Assembly (NCBI RefSeq): GCF_030732985.1
Contig: NZ_JASHJX010000022.1
Location: 1-64,000 of the forward strand
From: Nioella sp. MMSF_3534
GTDB taxonomy: Bacteria; Pseudomonadota; Alphaproteobacteria; Rhodobacterales; Rhodobacteraceae
Direction: 5' to 3'
DNA length: 64,000 nucleotides
Shown here in pieces: positions 19,845 to 28,247 of this stretch. Under the pieces are notes generated by a model that was not told the origin of the DNA, ran no database searches, and saw only the letters and a program-made list of their open reading frames with translations. The position numbers and the translations under genes are program-made. Position 1 is the first letter of the stretch, and each line of letters begins with the position of its first letter.

Positions 19845-21416
19845 TCATTCCACTGCTGCCGGAGCATTGGCGGACGCGATCATGAAGCGGTCGATGGCGG
19901 CGATCTGATCCTCGGTCAGCCTGAGGCCGAGTCGGGTGCGACGCCAGACGGCATCCTCGGCGCGGCGGGCATATTCCCTGCGCATGAGCCAATTGAGTTC
20001 TGCCTCGGTAAGCGTTGCACCAAAATCACGGCCAAGGTCGGCGGCGTCGGTTGCATTCCCCAGGATATCGCGCGCCTCGGTGCCGTAGTGGCGTACCAGG
20101 CGCTTGGCCCAGGCCGGGGTGAGGAAGGGATAATCGGTGCACAGCCCGTCGATCAGGGCCTGCACGCCAGCCTCGGGAAACTCCCCGCCCGGCATGGGAA
20201 CACCTGCCGTCCAGTCCCCGCGCGACAGGGGCAGATACTGGCCGATTTTCTCCATCGCGCTTTCAGCGAGCTTTCGATAGGTGGTGATCTTGCCGCCGAA
20301 GACGTTCAGCACCGGCGGCCCGTTCGCATCGACCTTCAGTACATAGTCGCGCGTTGCCGACTGCGCGGCGCTGGCCCCGTCATCATACAGGGGGCGGACG
20401 CCGGAATAGGTCCAGACCACGTCCGCGCGTGTCAGGGGCTGCTGGAAATACTGGGACGCGAAGGCGCAGAGATAGTCCTGCTCCTCGCCCGTACAGATCG
20501 GTTTCACCGACGGGTCGGGATGGTCGAGATCGGTGGTGCCGATCAGGGTGAAATCCTCTTCATAGGGGATCGCGAAGATGATCCGCCCATCCTCGCCCTG
20601 AAAGAAATAGCACTTGTCGTGATCGTAGAGCTTTCGTGTCACGATATGACTGCCGCGCACCAGCCGCACGGTTTCCCGCGAATTCACGCGGATCTTCGTC
20701 TGGATCACATCGCCCACCCAAGGGCCCGCCGCGTTGACCAGCATCTTTGCACGCACGGTCCGCTGGCCGGTCTCATCCTCCAGCGTGATGGCCCAGGCAT
20801 CGCCATCGCGCGCCGCCGAAATCACCTTGGTGCGCACCATGATCCGCGCGCCGCGTGCTTCGGCATCGCGGGCATTCAGCACCACCAGCCGCGAATCCTG
20901 CACCCAGCAATCGGAATATTCATAGGCCTTGGCGAAGCGGTCTTGCAGCGGCTGTCCTTCGGGGGCGGTCCGCAGCTTCACCGTCCGCGTGGCGGGCAGA
21001 ATCTTCCGCCCGCCCAGATGGTCATAGAGGAACAGGCCGAGCCGGATCAGCCAGGCCGGACGCCGCCCGCGCATCCAGGGCATGACCAGCCCGAGCAGCC
21101 GCGAGGTGGGCGTTGTGCTCTCGAACCTCATATCCTTGTGATAGGGCAGCACGAAGCGCATGGGCCAGCTGATATGGGGCATCGCGGACAGCAGAACCTC
21201 GCGTTCCTTCAGCGCCTCGCGCACCAGCCGGATCTCGAAATACTCAAGATAGCGCAGCCCGCCATGAAAGAGCTTGGTCGCCGCCGAGGAGGTGGCGGAG
21301 GCGAGGTCGTTCATCTCGGCCAGACCGACCGTCAGCCCCCGGCCCGCCGCGTCCCGCGCGATGCCGCAGCCATTGATGCCGCCGCCGATGATGAAGAGGT
21401 CATATTCCTCTGACAT
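19845..21416 (-). CDS. glpD: Aerobic glycerol-3-phosphate dehydrogenase
   Basis: FAD enzyme that oxidises glycerol 3-phosphate to dihydroxyacetone phosphate and feeds electrons to quinone at the inner membrane. It has 523 residues. The FAD site is IIGGGINGCGIARDAAGRG (about 10-28), followed by SSAATKLFHGGLRYLE, the NAAGPWVGDV motif and GVRPLYDDGA. The C-terminal domain is the family's cap. The start at 21416 gives MSEEYDLFIIGGG. It is divergent from glpR, with GlpR half-sites between them, and glpK is downstream. Confidence 0.96.
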   Translation of the reverse strand: MSEEYDLFIIGGGINGCGIARDAAGRGLTVGLAEMNDLASATSSAATKLFHGGLRYLEYFEIRLVREALKEREVLLSAMPHISWPMRFVLPYHKDMRFESTTPTSRLLGLVMPWMRGRRPAWLIRLGLFLYDHLGGRKILPATRTVKLRTAPEGQPLQDRFAKAYEYSDCWVQDSRLVVLNARDAEARGARIMVRTKVISAARDGDAWAITLEDETGQRTVRAKMLVNAAGPWVGDVIQTKIRVNSRETVRLVRGSHIVTRKLYDHDKCYFFQGEDGRIIFAIPYEEDFTLIGTTDLDHPDPSVKPICTGEEQDYLCAFASQYFQQPLTRADVVWTYSGVRPLYDDGASAAQSATRDYVLKVDANGPPVLNVFGGKITTYRKLAESAMEKIGQYLPLSRGDWTAGVPMPGGEFPEAGVQALIDGLCTDYPFLTPAWAKRLVRHYGTEARDILGNATDAADLGRDFGATLTEAELNWLMRREYARRAEDAVWRRTRLGLRLTEDQIAAIDRFMIASANAPAAVE

Positions 21417-21455
21417 GAGAGTCACGCTTTCCTGATGATGCGCGACTCCTCTCAC

Positions 21456-21486
21456 TTCATGTTCGCTTTGTCAATTTTCATGTTCG
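21456..21486. promoter_or_regulatory. GlpR operator: two direct ATGTTCG half-sites
   Basis: TTCATGTTCG occurs at 21456-21465 and again at 21477-21486, exactly 21 bp (two helical turns) apart, in the divergent glpD-glpR promoter region. ATGTTCG is the half-site of the known E. coli GlpR operator. The arrangement suggests that GlpR controls glpD (with glpK) and its own gene. Confidence 0.7.
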
Positions 21487-21544
21487 TTTTTCTTCGCTTC
21501 CGCACGCGGCTTTCTTCGCTATAAGGGACGTGGAAGGAGAGACC

Positions 21545-22312
21545 ATGCCCATCACCCCCCGCCAATCCGACATTCTGCACCGCGCCCGCAGCGAGGGGCG
21601 GGTGATGGTGGAAGGGCTGTCCGAGGCCTTTGGCGTGACCGTCCAAACCATCCGCCGGGACCTGTCAGAGCTGTGCGATGCGCGGCTGCTGGACCGCATC
21701 CATGGCGGGGCTGTGCTGCCCTCGGGCGTCACCAATATCGGCTATGAGGACCGCCGCCGCCTGAATGCGGATGCGAAAGAGGCCATCGCCCGCGCCTGTG
21801 CCGCGGAAATCCCCAATGGCGCGTCGCTCTTCCTCAATATCGGCACCACGACCGAGGCCGTGGCCCGCGCGCTGCGGGGCCATAGCGGGCTGATGGTGGT
21901 CACGAACAACATGAACGCCGCGCAGATCCTCGCCGCGAACCCCTCTTGCGAGGTGGTTCTGACGGGCGGCGCGCTGCGGCGGGCGGATGGGGGCCTTGTG
22001 GGCGATCTGGCGGTGCAGACGATCCGGGCCTTCAAGGTGGATGTGGCGGTGATCGGGGCCTCGGCGCTCGATGCCGATGGCGACCTGCTCGATTTCGACA
22101 TTCAGGAGGTGCGAGTGGCCCATGCCATTCTGCAACAGGCACGGCAGGCGATCCTTGTGGCCGATCAGGGCAAGCTGACCCGTGCGGCCCCGGTTCGTAT
22201 CGGTTCGCTGTCGGATCTGGATATCTGGGTGACCGATACCGACCCGCCTGCAACGCTGCGCGCGCTCTGCCGTGACTCGGGCACCGAGATCAGGGTTGCT
22301 GAACCCGCGTGA
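21545..22312 (+). CDS. glpR: Glycerol-3-phosphate regulon repressor (DeoR family)
   Basis: A 255-residue DeoR-family regulator. The N-terminal HTH comprises RQSDILHRARSEGRVMVEGL and FGVTVQTIRRDLSELC, followed by the DeoR C-terminal sugar-phosphate domain with the NIGTTTEAVARAL phosphate loop and VLTGGALRRADGGLVG. The start at 21545 follows a strong GGAAGGAGAG site. Divergence from glpD and the operator repeats support the GlpR assignment over other DeoR members. Its 3' end overlaps the convergent esterase gene by 23 bp. Confidence 0.92.
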   Translation: MPITPRQSDILHRARSEGRVMVEGLSEAFGVTVQTIRRDLSELCDARLLDRIHGGAVLPSGVTNIGYEDRRRLNADAKEAIARACAAEIPNGASLFLNIGTTTEAVARALRGHSGLMVVTNNMNAAQILAANPSCEVVLTGGALRRADGGLVGDLAVQTIRAFKVDVAVIGASALDADGDLLDFDIQEVRVAHAILQQARQAILVADQGKLTRAAPVRIGSLSDLDIWVTDTDPPATLRALCRDSGTEIRVAEPA

Positions 22313-22925
22313 CAAGCGCCTCCACCGCAGGCCCGAGCGCCTCGACAATCAGCGCCACGCCGTCGGCATTCGGGTGGATGCCATCGGCCTGCATGACCGC
22401 GCGAAGATCAGGGGCCGCGACGACGGGGGCGAGGAAGCTTTCAACGTAGAGCGTGCCGTAGTCCGCGGCCAGATCCGGATAGATCGCATCGAAGGCTGCC
22501 TGATAGTCGGGGCCGTAATTCAGCGGTGCCTCCATGCCGACCAGCAGCACCTCGACCCCTGCCGCGCCCGCCGCGTCCAGTATGCCGGCCAGATTGGCCC
22601 GCGCGGCCTCTGGCGGCAGTCCGCGCAGCAGGTCGTTGCCGCCAAGCGTCACGATCAGCGCCTGAACATCTGGCGTCAGCGTCCAGCCGATCCGCGCCAG
22701 ACCGCCCGCCGTGGTATCGCCCGAGACGCCCGCATTGATCAGCCGCACATCATGGCCACGTGCCTGCAACCATGCCTCCAATTGCGGGACAAACCCCTGC
22801 TCGGCGGGCAGCCCATAGCCTTGGGTCAGGCTGTCACCAAGCGCCGCGATCACCACCTCTTCGGCCCATGACGGCGCGGCACAGAGGCCAAAGACCAGCA
22901 CAGCCGCCTTGCCCAGACCCGCCAT
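22290..22925 (-). CDS. tesA: SGNH-hydrolase arylesterase/thioesterase I (TesA-like)
   Basis: Periplasmic multifunctional esterase of the GDSL/SGNH family. With the ATG at 22925 the product has 211 residues and a signal peptide ending near PSWA. The four blocks are visible: ALGDSLTQGYG (Ser nucleophile), NAGVSGDTT (Gly), TLGGNDLLRG (Asn) and DGIHPNADG (Asp/His). An upstream ATG at 22967 would overlap the divergent ABC gene's start codon, so the shorter form is favoured. Divergent pairing with ybbA/ybbP matches the E. coli tesA-ybbAP layout. Confidence 0.85.
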   Translation of the reverse strand: MAGLGKAAVLVFGLCAAPSWAEEVVIAALGDSLTQGYGLPAEQGFVPQLEAWLQARGHDVRLINAGVSGDTTAGGLARIGWTLTPDVQALIVTLGGNDLLRGLPPEAARANLAGILDAAGAAGVEVLLVGMEAPLNYGPDYQAAFDAIYPDLAADYGTLYVESFLAPVVAAPDLRAVMQADGIHPNADGVALIVEALGPAVEALVTRVQQP

Positions 22926-22965
22926 CCCCCCATATCCAAGAGAGATATACGCCCGGAGCCTTTTC

Positions 22966-23637
22966 ATGACGTCCCCCATTCTGTCCCTCACCGACGTGAC
23001 CCTGACGCTTGATGGCAATGCCGGCCCCGTTGACATCCTGCACGGGATCACGCTTGCGGTTGAAGCCGGGGAAACGGTTGGTCTGGTGGGGCCGTCGGGG
23101 TCGGGCAAATCGTCTCTCCTCATGCTCATGGGCGGGCTGGATCGGGCCACGGGCGGGACGGTCACAGCGCTTGGCAAGGACCTGACACCGATGACCGAGG
23201 ACCAGCTGGCCCGCTTTCGCAGGGACAATATGGGCGTGGTCTTTCAAAGCTTCCACCTTATTCCCACCATGACGGCGCTGGAAAACGTGGCAACACCGCT
23301 GGAATTGGCGGGCCGCAAGGATGCCTTCACGCGGGCAGAGGAGGAACTGGCCGCCGTGGGTCTTGCCGACCGGATGCAGCATTATCCCGGCCAGCTTTCG
23401 GGCGGCGAACAGCAGCGCGTGGCGCTGGCCCGCGCCGCCGCGCCGCGCCCGCGCATCCTGCTGGCCGATGAGCCCACGGGCAATCTGGACGAGGCCAACG
23501 GGCGCGCGATCATGGACCTGCTCTTTGACCTGCGCGACCGCCACGGCGCGACGCTGATCATGGTCACCCATGCGCCGGAACTGGCCGCACGCTGCGACCG
23601 GGTGATCGGCCTGCGCGACGGGCGGCTGGACGGATGA
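22966..23637 (+). CDS. ABC transporter ATP-binding protein (YbbA/LolD type)
   Basis: A 223-residue ATPase with Walker [10 protein letters not shown], a Q-loop in VFQSFHLIPTMTALENV, signature LSGGEQQRVALARA, Walker B ILLADEPTGNLDE and the switch His in MVTHAPEL. The Q-loop and FHLIP pattern are typical of the LolD/MacB group that works with FtsX-like permeases. GGAG precedes the ATG by 7 bp. The gene is followed, with 4-bp overlaps, by a small gene and then the large permease, so the three form one operon. Confidence 0.92.
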   Translation: MTSPILSLTDVTLTLDGNAGPVDILHGITLAVEAGETVGLVGPSGSGKSSLLMLMGGLDRATGGTVTALGKDLTPMTEDQLARFRRDNMGVVFQSFHLIPTMTALENVATPLELAGRKDAFTRAEEELAAVGLADRMQHYPGQLSGGEQQRVALARAAAPRPRILLADEPTGNLDEANGRAIMDLLFDLRDRHGATLIMVTHAPELAARCDRVIGLRDGRLDG

Positions 23638-23990
23638 TCCGGGTGGAGAAATACCCTGTGATCGGGCAGATCACCCGCAATCCGGCGGGGCGGCTTACCC
23701 TAACGCCAGAGCAGAAGCTGGACCGCGAGGGAATCCTGTACCTTGTCGAACGCATGGCCCCGACAGATCGGCGTCTGGCCGTGCCCGGCGGAATGCTGCG
23801 CTTTGCGGAATCGGGGCGGCTGATGGCGATGCTCGCCCGTGCCCTGCCGGAATGTTACGCGGCACTGGATGAGGGTGCCGTGATCGACGCGCGCTTCCGG
23901 GACATCGCCGATCCGATGGAGGCCGGGTTTACCGTGCATGAAATTCAATCCCGGCTTGCCCCACCATGGAATCAGGGTGTGCGCCGATGA
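23634..23990 (+). CDS. Unknown 118-residue protein inside the ybbA-ybbP operon
   Basis: A soluble-looking protein of 118 residues with no signal peptide or membrane helix. It starts at an ATGA overlap with the ABC ATPase gene and ends at an ATGA overlap with the permease gene, so it is tightly embedded in the operon. I recognise no domain. Its middle contains a Leu/Ala-rich helix region (about 55-75). In the E. coli layout no gene lies here, so it is an insertion specific to this lineage, perhaps an accessory subunit or regulator of the transporter. Confidence 0.7.
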   Translation: MIRVEKYPVIGQITRNPAGRLTLTPEQKLDREGILYLVERMAPTDRRLAVPGGMLRFAESGRLMAMLARALPECYAALDEGAVIDARFRDIADPMEAGFTVHEIQSRLAPPWNQGVRR

Positions 23991-26506
23991 GGACCGCGTT
24001 TCGAATTGCATTGCGCGACCTGCGCGGGGGCTTGCGCGGGTTCCGCATCTTCCTGGCCTGTCTGACGCTCGGGGTGGCAGCGATTGCCGCCGTGGGCTCG
24101 GTCCGGCAGGCGGTACAAACCGGGCTGGAGGAAGAGGGCGCGGTGATCCTGGGCGGCGATGCCGAGATGACCTTCGTCTATCGCATGGCGTCGGAAGAAG
24201 AGGCCGCGTGGATGGCATCACGGGCGCTGGCCCTGTCCGAGACCGTCGATTTCCGGTCCATGGCGGTGGCCGAGGTGGCGGGCGAGACGGTGCGCGGCCT
24301 GACGCAGCTGCGCGGCGTTGACGGGCTCTATCCGCTTTATGGACAGGTCGGGTTGCAGCCTGCGATGACCATTGCGGAGGCGCTCGCCACCACCGACCTG
24401 CCCGGCGCGGTGATGCACCCCACCCTGATCGCCCAGATGGGGTTGCAGATCGGGGATCGGGTGACTTTCGGCGTGCAGGAGTTCGAATTGCGGGCGGCGC
24501 TGACCCATGAACCCGACATGGCAGGCGGCAATTTCGGCCCCGGCCCGCGCACTCTGGTGCGGCTGGATGCGCTGGAGGGTTCCGGCCTGCTTGGCCCCGG
24601 AACGCTGTATAACAGCCAGTATCGCCTTGCGCTGCCAGAGGGCACCGACCTCGAAACGCTGGAGACCGAGGCACGCGGCCTCTTCGCCGACAGTGGCATG
24701 CGCTGGAAAGATGCGCGCAACGCCGCCCCCGCCCTTGGCCGGTTCGTGGACCGGATCGGCGCATTTCTGGTGCTGGTGGGGCTGGCGGGGCTGGCCGTGG
24801 GGGGCGTGGGCATTTCGGCGGCCGTGCGCAGCTACCTGACGGGCAAGACCGAAACCATCGCCACGCTGAAAACCCTCGGGGCAGAGCGGCGCCTGATCTT
24901 CACGGTCTACCTCCTGCAAATCGGCGCGATGACCGCACTTGGCCTCGTCCTGGGCCTCGCATTGGGCGCGGTCCTGCCTCTCGGGCTTGCGCCGCTGATC
25001 GCGGGGGCGCTGCCGGTTCCGGCTGACTTCGGGTTCCACCCGGCGCCATTGGCCGAGGCCGCGCTTTACGGGGCGCTCACTGCACTGATCTTCACCCTCT
25101 GGCCGCTGGCCCGTGTGGAGCAGGTCCGCGCCGCCGCGCTTTACCGCGAAACGGCAGGGCTCGCCCGTCTCTGGCCGCGCTGGCCGTTTCTGCTGATCAT
25201 CGCCGGGCTGGCGGCGGCCCTGATTGCGCTCTCCGCATGGCTGTCCGGCATCCCGCGCCTGGCCTTCTGGTCCGCCGCCGCAATCCTGTCCGCGATGATC
25301 ATCCTCGTCCTCGCCGCCAGCCTTGTGCGCCTGATCGCACGCCACGCAGCCCGCCATGCACGCGGCCGCCCGGCGTTGCGGCTGGCGCTTGGGTCTATCG
25401 GCGCACCGGGGTCGGAGGCCACCAGCACCATCCTGTCGCTCGGGCTTGGACTGTCCGTTCTGGCTGCCGTGGGCCAGATCGACACCAACCTGCGCGCCGC
25501 GATCCAGCAGGATTTGCCAGAGGTCGCGCCCGCCTTCTTCTTCGTCGATATCCAGCCCGACCAGATTGAGCCGTTCCTGTCCGCCATGGAGGCCGACCCC
25601 GACGTCACCCGCGTGGACAGCGCCCCGATGCTGCGCGGCGTGATCACCCGGATCAATGACCGCCCGGCGGCGGAGGTCGCGGGCAATCACTGGGTGATCC
25701 GGGGCGACCGGGGCCTGACCTACCGGGCCGAGGCCCCGCCCGCGCGCGAGATCATGGCCGGGGAGTGGTGGCCCGAGGATTACGATGGCCCGCCGCAGAT
25801 GGCCTTCGCCGCCGAGGAAGCGCTGGAAATGGGCATCGGCCTTGGCGACACGATGACCGTCAATGTCCTTGGCCGCGACATTACCGCGACCATCGTGGCG
25901 CTACGCGAAGTCGATTTTTCCAACGCCGGGATCGGCTTTGTCATGACCCTGTCGCCCAATGCGCTGGCCGGGGCACCGCACACCCACATTGCGACGGTCT
26001 ATGCAGACCAGCAGGCCGAAGCCGATATTCTGCGCGCGGTCGCCGCGATCGGCCCCAACATCACCGCGATCAGCGTGCGCGACGCAATCGACCAGGTGGC
26101 ACGGGCCTTGTCGGGCATCGCGGCGGCCACGTCCTGGGGGGCGGCGGCGACGTTGCTGACCGGCTTCATGGTGTTGATCGGCGCAGCGGCGGCGGGCGAA
26201 CGCGCGCGGGCCTACGAGGCGGCGGTGCTGAAGACGCTTGGCGCCAGCCGCGCGCGCATCCTTGGCAGCTTCGCCCTGCGCGCCGCCCTTCTCGGCATGG
26301 CGGCGGGTGCGGTGGCCGTGGCGGCAGGGGGGCTGGCCGGATGGGCCGTCACACGCTTCGTGATGGAGACCGACTTCGCGTTCAACCTGCCCTCGGCCCT
26401 CGCCATCACCCTTGGAGGCGCACTGGCAACCTTGCTGGCCGGCCTGGCCTTCGCCCTGCGCCCCCTGGCCATTCGCCCCGCCGCAATCCTGCGCAGCGAG
26501 GGCTGA
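23987..26506 (+). CDS. FtsX-family ABC transporter permease (YbbP type)
   Basis: An 839-residue membrane protein with one N-terminal helix (about 22-40), a large periplasmic region, and two FtsX-type four-helix blocks (about 260-480 and 710-839), as in YbbP-type permeases. Motifs such as ETIATLKTLGAERRLIFTVYL and YEAAVLKTLGASRARILGSF are the cytoplasmic coupling segments repeated in the two halves. It pairs with the ATPase at 22966-23637. Such systems are thought to act on lipids or lipoproteins in the periplasm; the substrate here is unknown. Confidence 0.9.
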   Translation: MRTAFRIALRDLRGGLRGFRIFLACLTLGVAAIAAVGSVRQAVQTGLEEEGAVILGGDAEMTFVYRMASEEEAAWMASRALALSETVDFRSMAVAEVAGETVRGLTQLRGVDGLYPLYGQVGLQPAMTIAEALATTDLPGAVMHPTLIAQMGLQIGDRVTFGVQEFELRAALTHEPDMAGGNFGPGPRTLVRLDALEGSGLLGPGTLYNSQYRLALPEGTDLETLETEARGLFADSGMRWKDARNAAPALGRFVDRIGAFLVLVGLAGLAVGGVGISAAVRSYLTGKTETIATLKTLGAERRLIFTVYLLQIGAMTALGLVLGLALGAVLPLGLAPLIAGALPVPADFGFHPAPLAEAALYGALTALIFTLWPLARVEQVRAAALYRETAGLARLWPRWPFLLIIAGLAAALIALSAWLSGIPRLAFWSAAAILSAMIILVLAASLVRLIARHAARHARGRPALRLALGSIGAPGSEATSTILSLGLGLSVLAAVGQIDTNLRAAIQQDLPEVAPAFFFVDIQPDQIEPFLSAMEADPDVTRVDSAPMLRGVITRINDRPAAEVAGNHWVIRGDRGLTYRAEAPPAREIMAGEWWPEDYDGPPQMAFAAEEALEMGIGLGDTMTVNVLGRDITATIVALREVDFSNAGIGFVMTLSPNALAGAPHTHIATVYADQQAEADILRAVAAIGPNITAISVRDAIDQVARALSGIAAATSWGAAATLLTGFMVLIGAAAAGERARAYEAAVLKTLGASRARILGSFALRAALLGMAAGAVAVAAGGLAGWAVTRFVMETDFAFNLPSALAITLGGALATLLAGLAFALRPLAIRPAAILRSEG

Positions 26507-26578
26507 AACCGGCGAAGCTTTGCCACAGCGCCGCCATACCCTCTTGTTTTTCCTGCCTCGCCAGAGCAAGTGCTAATC

Positions 26579-27376
26579 ATGATCCGCCGCCTGCGCAGCA
26601 TATTGTCCCGTCCAGTTAGCGACGCATCCCCCGCCCCCGCGCGGGATGCCCTGCCGCGCCCGGAATTCGCCACCTATGTCATCGGCGATCTGCACGGGCG
26701 GGCCGACCTGCTGGAACGGGCGCTGGACCGGATCGACGAACATGTGGGCCGGACCGGTGCCCGCAACCCGCAGGTGGTTTTCGTCGGCAACTATATCGAC
26801 CACGGTCCCGACAGCGCCGCGACGCTGACCCGGGTATGGGAACTGTCCAAGGAACTGCCGAAGAACGTGACCTGCCTGATGGGCAATCACGAACGGATGC
26901 TGCTGGATTTCCTGTCCGACCCCAAGACACGCGGCCCCCGTTGGCTGCGATCGGGCGCGCGTCCGACGCTTGACAGCTTCGGCCTTCACACCAGCCAGCT
27001 GGAACCCGGCTGCGCGCCAGAACTGTTCCGGCAAGAGGCGCTTGCGCTGCGCAGCCACATGTCGCCCGCGCTGCTGGACTGGCTGGACAACCTGCCCCTG
27101 TCCTGGAACTCCGGCAATCTCTGGGTCGTCCATGCCGCCGCCGATCCGCAGCACGCGATGGAAGACCAGTCACCCCGCGTCCTGCTTTGGGGCCATCCCG
27201 AGTTCGACACACGGCCCAGGTCGGACGGCACCTGGATCGTGCATGGCCACACCTCCGCCGAGGCCCCGGTCAGCACCGAAGGCCGGATCTGTGTCGATTG
27301 CGGAGCATGGGAAACCGGGCTGCTCTGCACCGCCGCGATGCTGCCCGATGGCCGGTATGAATTCCTCTACGCCTGA
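26579..27376 (+). CDS. PPP-type metallophosphoesterase with altered second motif
   Basis: A 265-residue calcineurin-like phosphoesterase. GDLHG (D37, H39) and GNHE (102-105) are intact and later metal-binding His are in LWGHPEF and VHGHTSAE. The second motif, normally GDxxDRG, reads GNYIDHG: the bridging Asp is Asn71 and the Arg is His75. In known PPP phosphatases that Asp bridges both metals, so activity may be weak, changed or absent. The ATG at 26579 is chosen over a GTG three codons upstream. The gene stands alone 72 bp after the permease gene. Confidence 0.82.
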   Translation: MIRRLRSILSRPVSDASPAPARDALPRPEFATYVIGDLHGRADLLERALDRIDEHVGRTGARNPQVVFVGNYIDHGPDSAATLTRVWELSKELPKNVTCLMGNHERMLLDFLSDPKTRGPRWLRSGARPTLDSFGLHTSQLEPGCAPELFRQEALALRSHMSPALLDWLDNLPLSWNSGNLWVVHAAADPQHAMEDQSPRVLLWGHPEFDTRPRSDGTWIVHGHTSAEAPVSTEGRICVDCGAWETGLLCTAAMLPDGRYEFLYA

Positions 27377-27473
27377 TCGCGCACGGAATTTCTTAACCTT
27401 TACGGGCCATGCGCCGTGGACAGAGGCGCCCCGCTGTCTCTAAACTCCTGCGGGCAAGGTTCCTGAGTAGTGA

Positions 27474-28211
27474 GTGCCGCCGGTGAAAGACATTGGCGAA
27501 CGTGACATCCTGGCCCCCGGCGACATCGAAGCGCTGGTCTTGGATGTGTTTTTGCGCGCGGGCCTTACGGCTGACAGCGCAGCCCCCGTCGCGAGATCCA
27601 TCCGCCACGCCGAAACCGCCGGGTTGCGCCGCCTCGGTCTGGGGCTGGTGCCGCATATGGTGGAGCATCTGCGCTGCGGGCGGGTCAACGGGGGGGCAAC
27701 ACCCCACATTGTGGAAAGCGGTCCCGCTGCCCTGACGGTCGATGCCGATGGCGGCTTCCCCTGCCCCGCGGTCGCGATCGGCCTTGAAACGCTATGCGAC
27801 CGCGCCCAGACCCATGGCATCGCGGTTCTGTCCGTGCGCAACGCTTATCCGGTCGGCGCCGGGCGTCTGTTTCTCGATCATTGCGCGGCGCGGGGACTGG
27901 TCGGGTTCGCCAATATCGCCGGGCTCGTGGCGCACGCCGCGCCCAATGGCAGCATGGTGCTGGAGATCGAGCAGCGCCAGCTTGGCCTGTCGCAGGCGTC
28001 GCCGATGATGCAAAGCCGCGTTGTCCCTGACCGGGGGACAGGCCGCCCCATCCCCTTCGAGGGCCCGCTCGGCCCCGCCTTCCGGTTGCATCACAGCTTT
28101 GTCGCGGTTCGTCCCTCGCTTTGGCATCACGCCCCCGACCCGCCCGTCGCAGTGCAGAATTCCGGTATCGCGGTTTCCCCCGTCCTGTTAGAAAAGATCA
28201 TCAACGCCTGA
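27474..28211 (+). CDS. Degenerate Ldh_2-type (malate/lactate dehydrogenase family) protein
   Basis: A 245-residue protein resembling the N-terminal two thirds of the YiaK/AllD oxidoreductase family (about 330-350 residues). ARSIRHAETAG, LVPHMVEHLRCGRVNG and AHAAPNGSMVLEIEQ align with family blocks. The catalytic GHxSHG motif is replaced by AGLRRLG, so the His are gone and dehydrogenase activity is unlikely. The start is a GTG at 27474 or 27483. It lies just upstream of a LysR gene in the same orientation. It could be a relic or a ligand-binding protein working with that regulator. Confidence 0.6.
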   Translation: MPPVKDIGERDILAPGDIEALVLDVFLRAGLTADSAAPVARSIRHAETAGLRRLGLGLVPHMVEHLRCGRVNGGATPHIVESGPAALTVDADGGFPCPAVAIGLETLCDRAQTHGIAVLSVRNAYPVGAGRLFLDHCAARGLVGFANIAGLVAHAAPNGSMVLEIEQRQLGLSQASPMMQSRVVPDRGTGRPIPFEGPLGPAFRLHHSFVAVRPSLWHHAPDPPVAVQNSGIAVSPVLLEKIINA

Positions 28212-28229
28212 GGCATGATCGCCTCGGGC
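28206..28229 (+). other. Stem-loop between the Ldh_2-like and LysR genes
   Basis: GCCTGAGGC (28206-28214) pairs fully with GCCTCGGGC (28221-28229), one G-T pair included, around a 6-base loop. It overlaps the stop codon of the upstream gene and ends 18 bp before the LysR start. No T-run follows, so it may modulate read-through or translation and is not a classic terminator. Confidence 0.45.
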
Positions 28230-28247
28230 ATAAGGTGACAAGATCAG

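Noticed and set aside
22925-22967. TesA start at 22967
   Set aside because: It would make the start codons of two divergent genes overlap (CATG), leaving no room for ribosome binding or promoters. The start at 22925 keeps the signal peptide.
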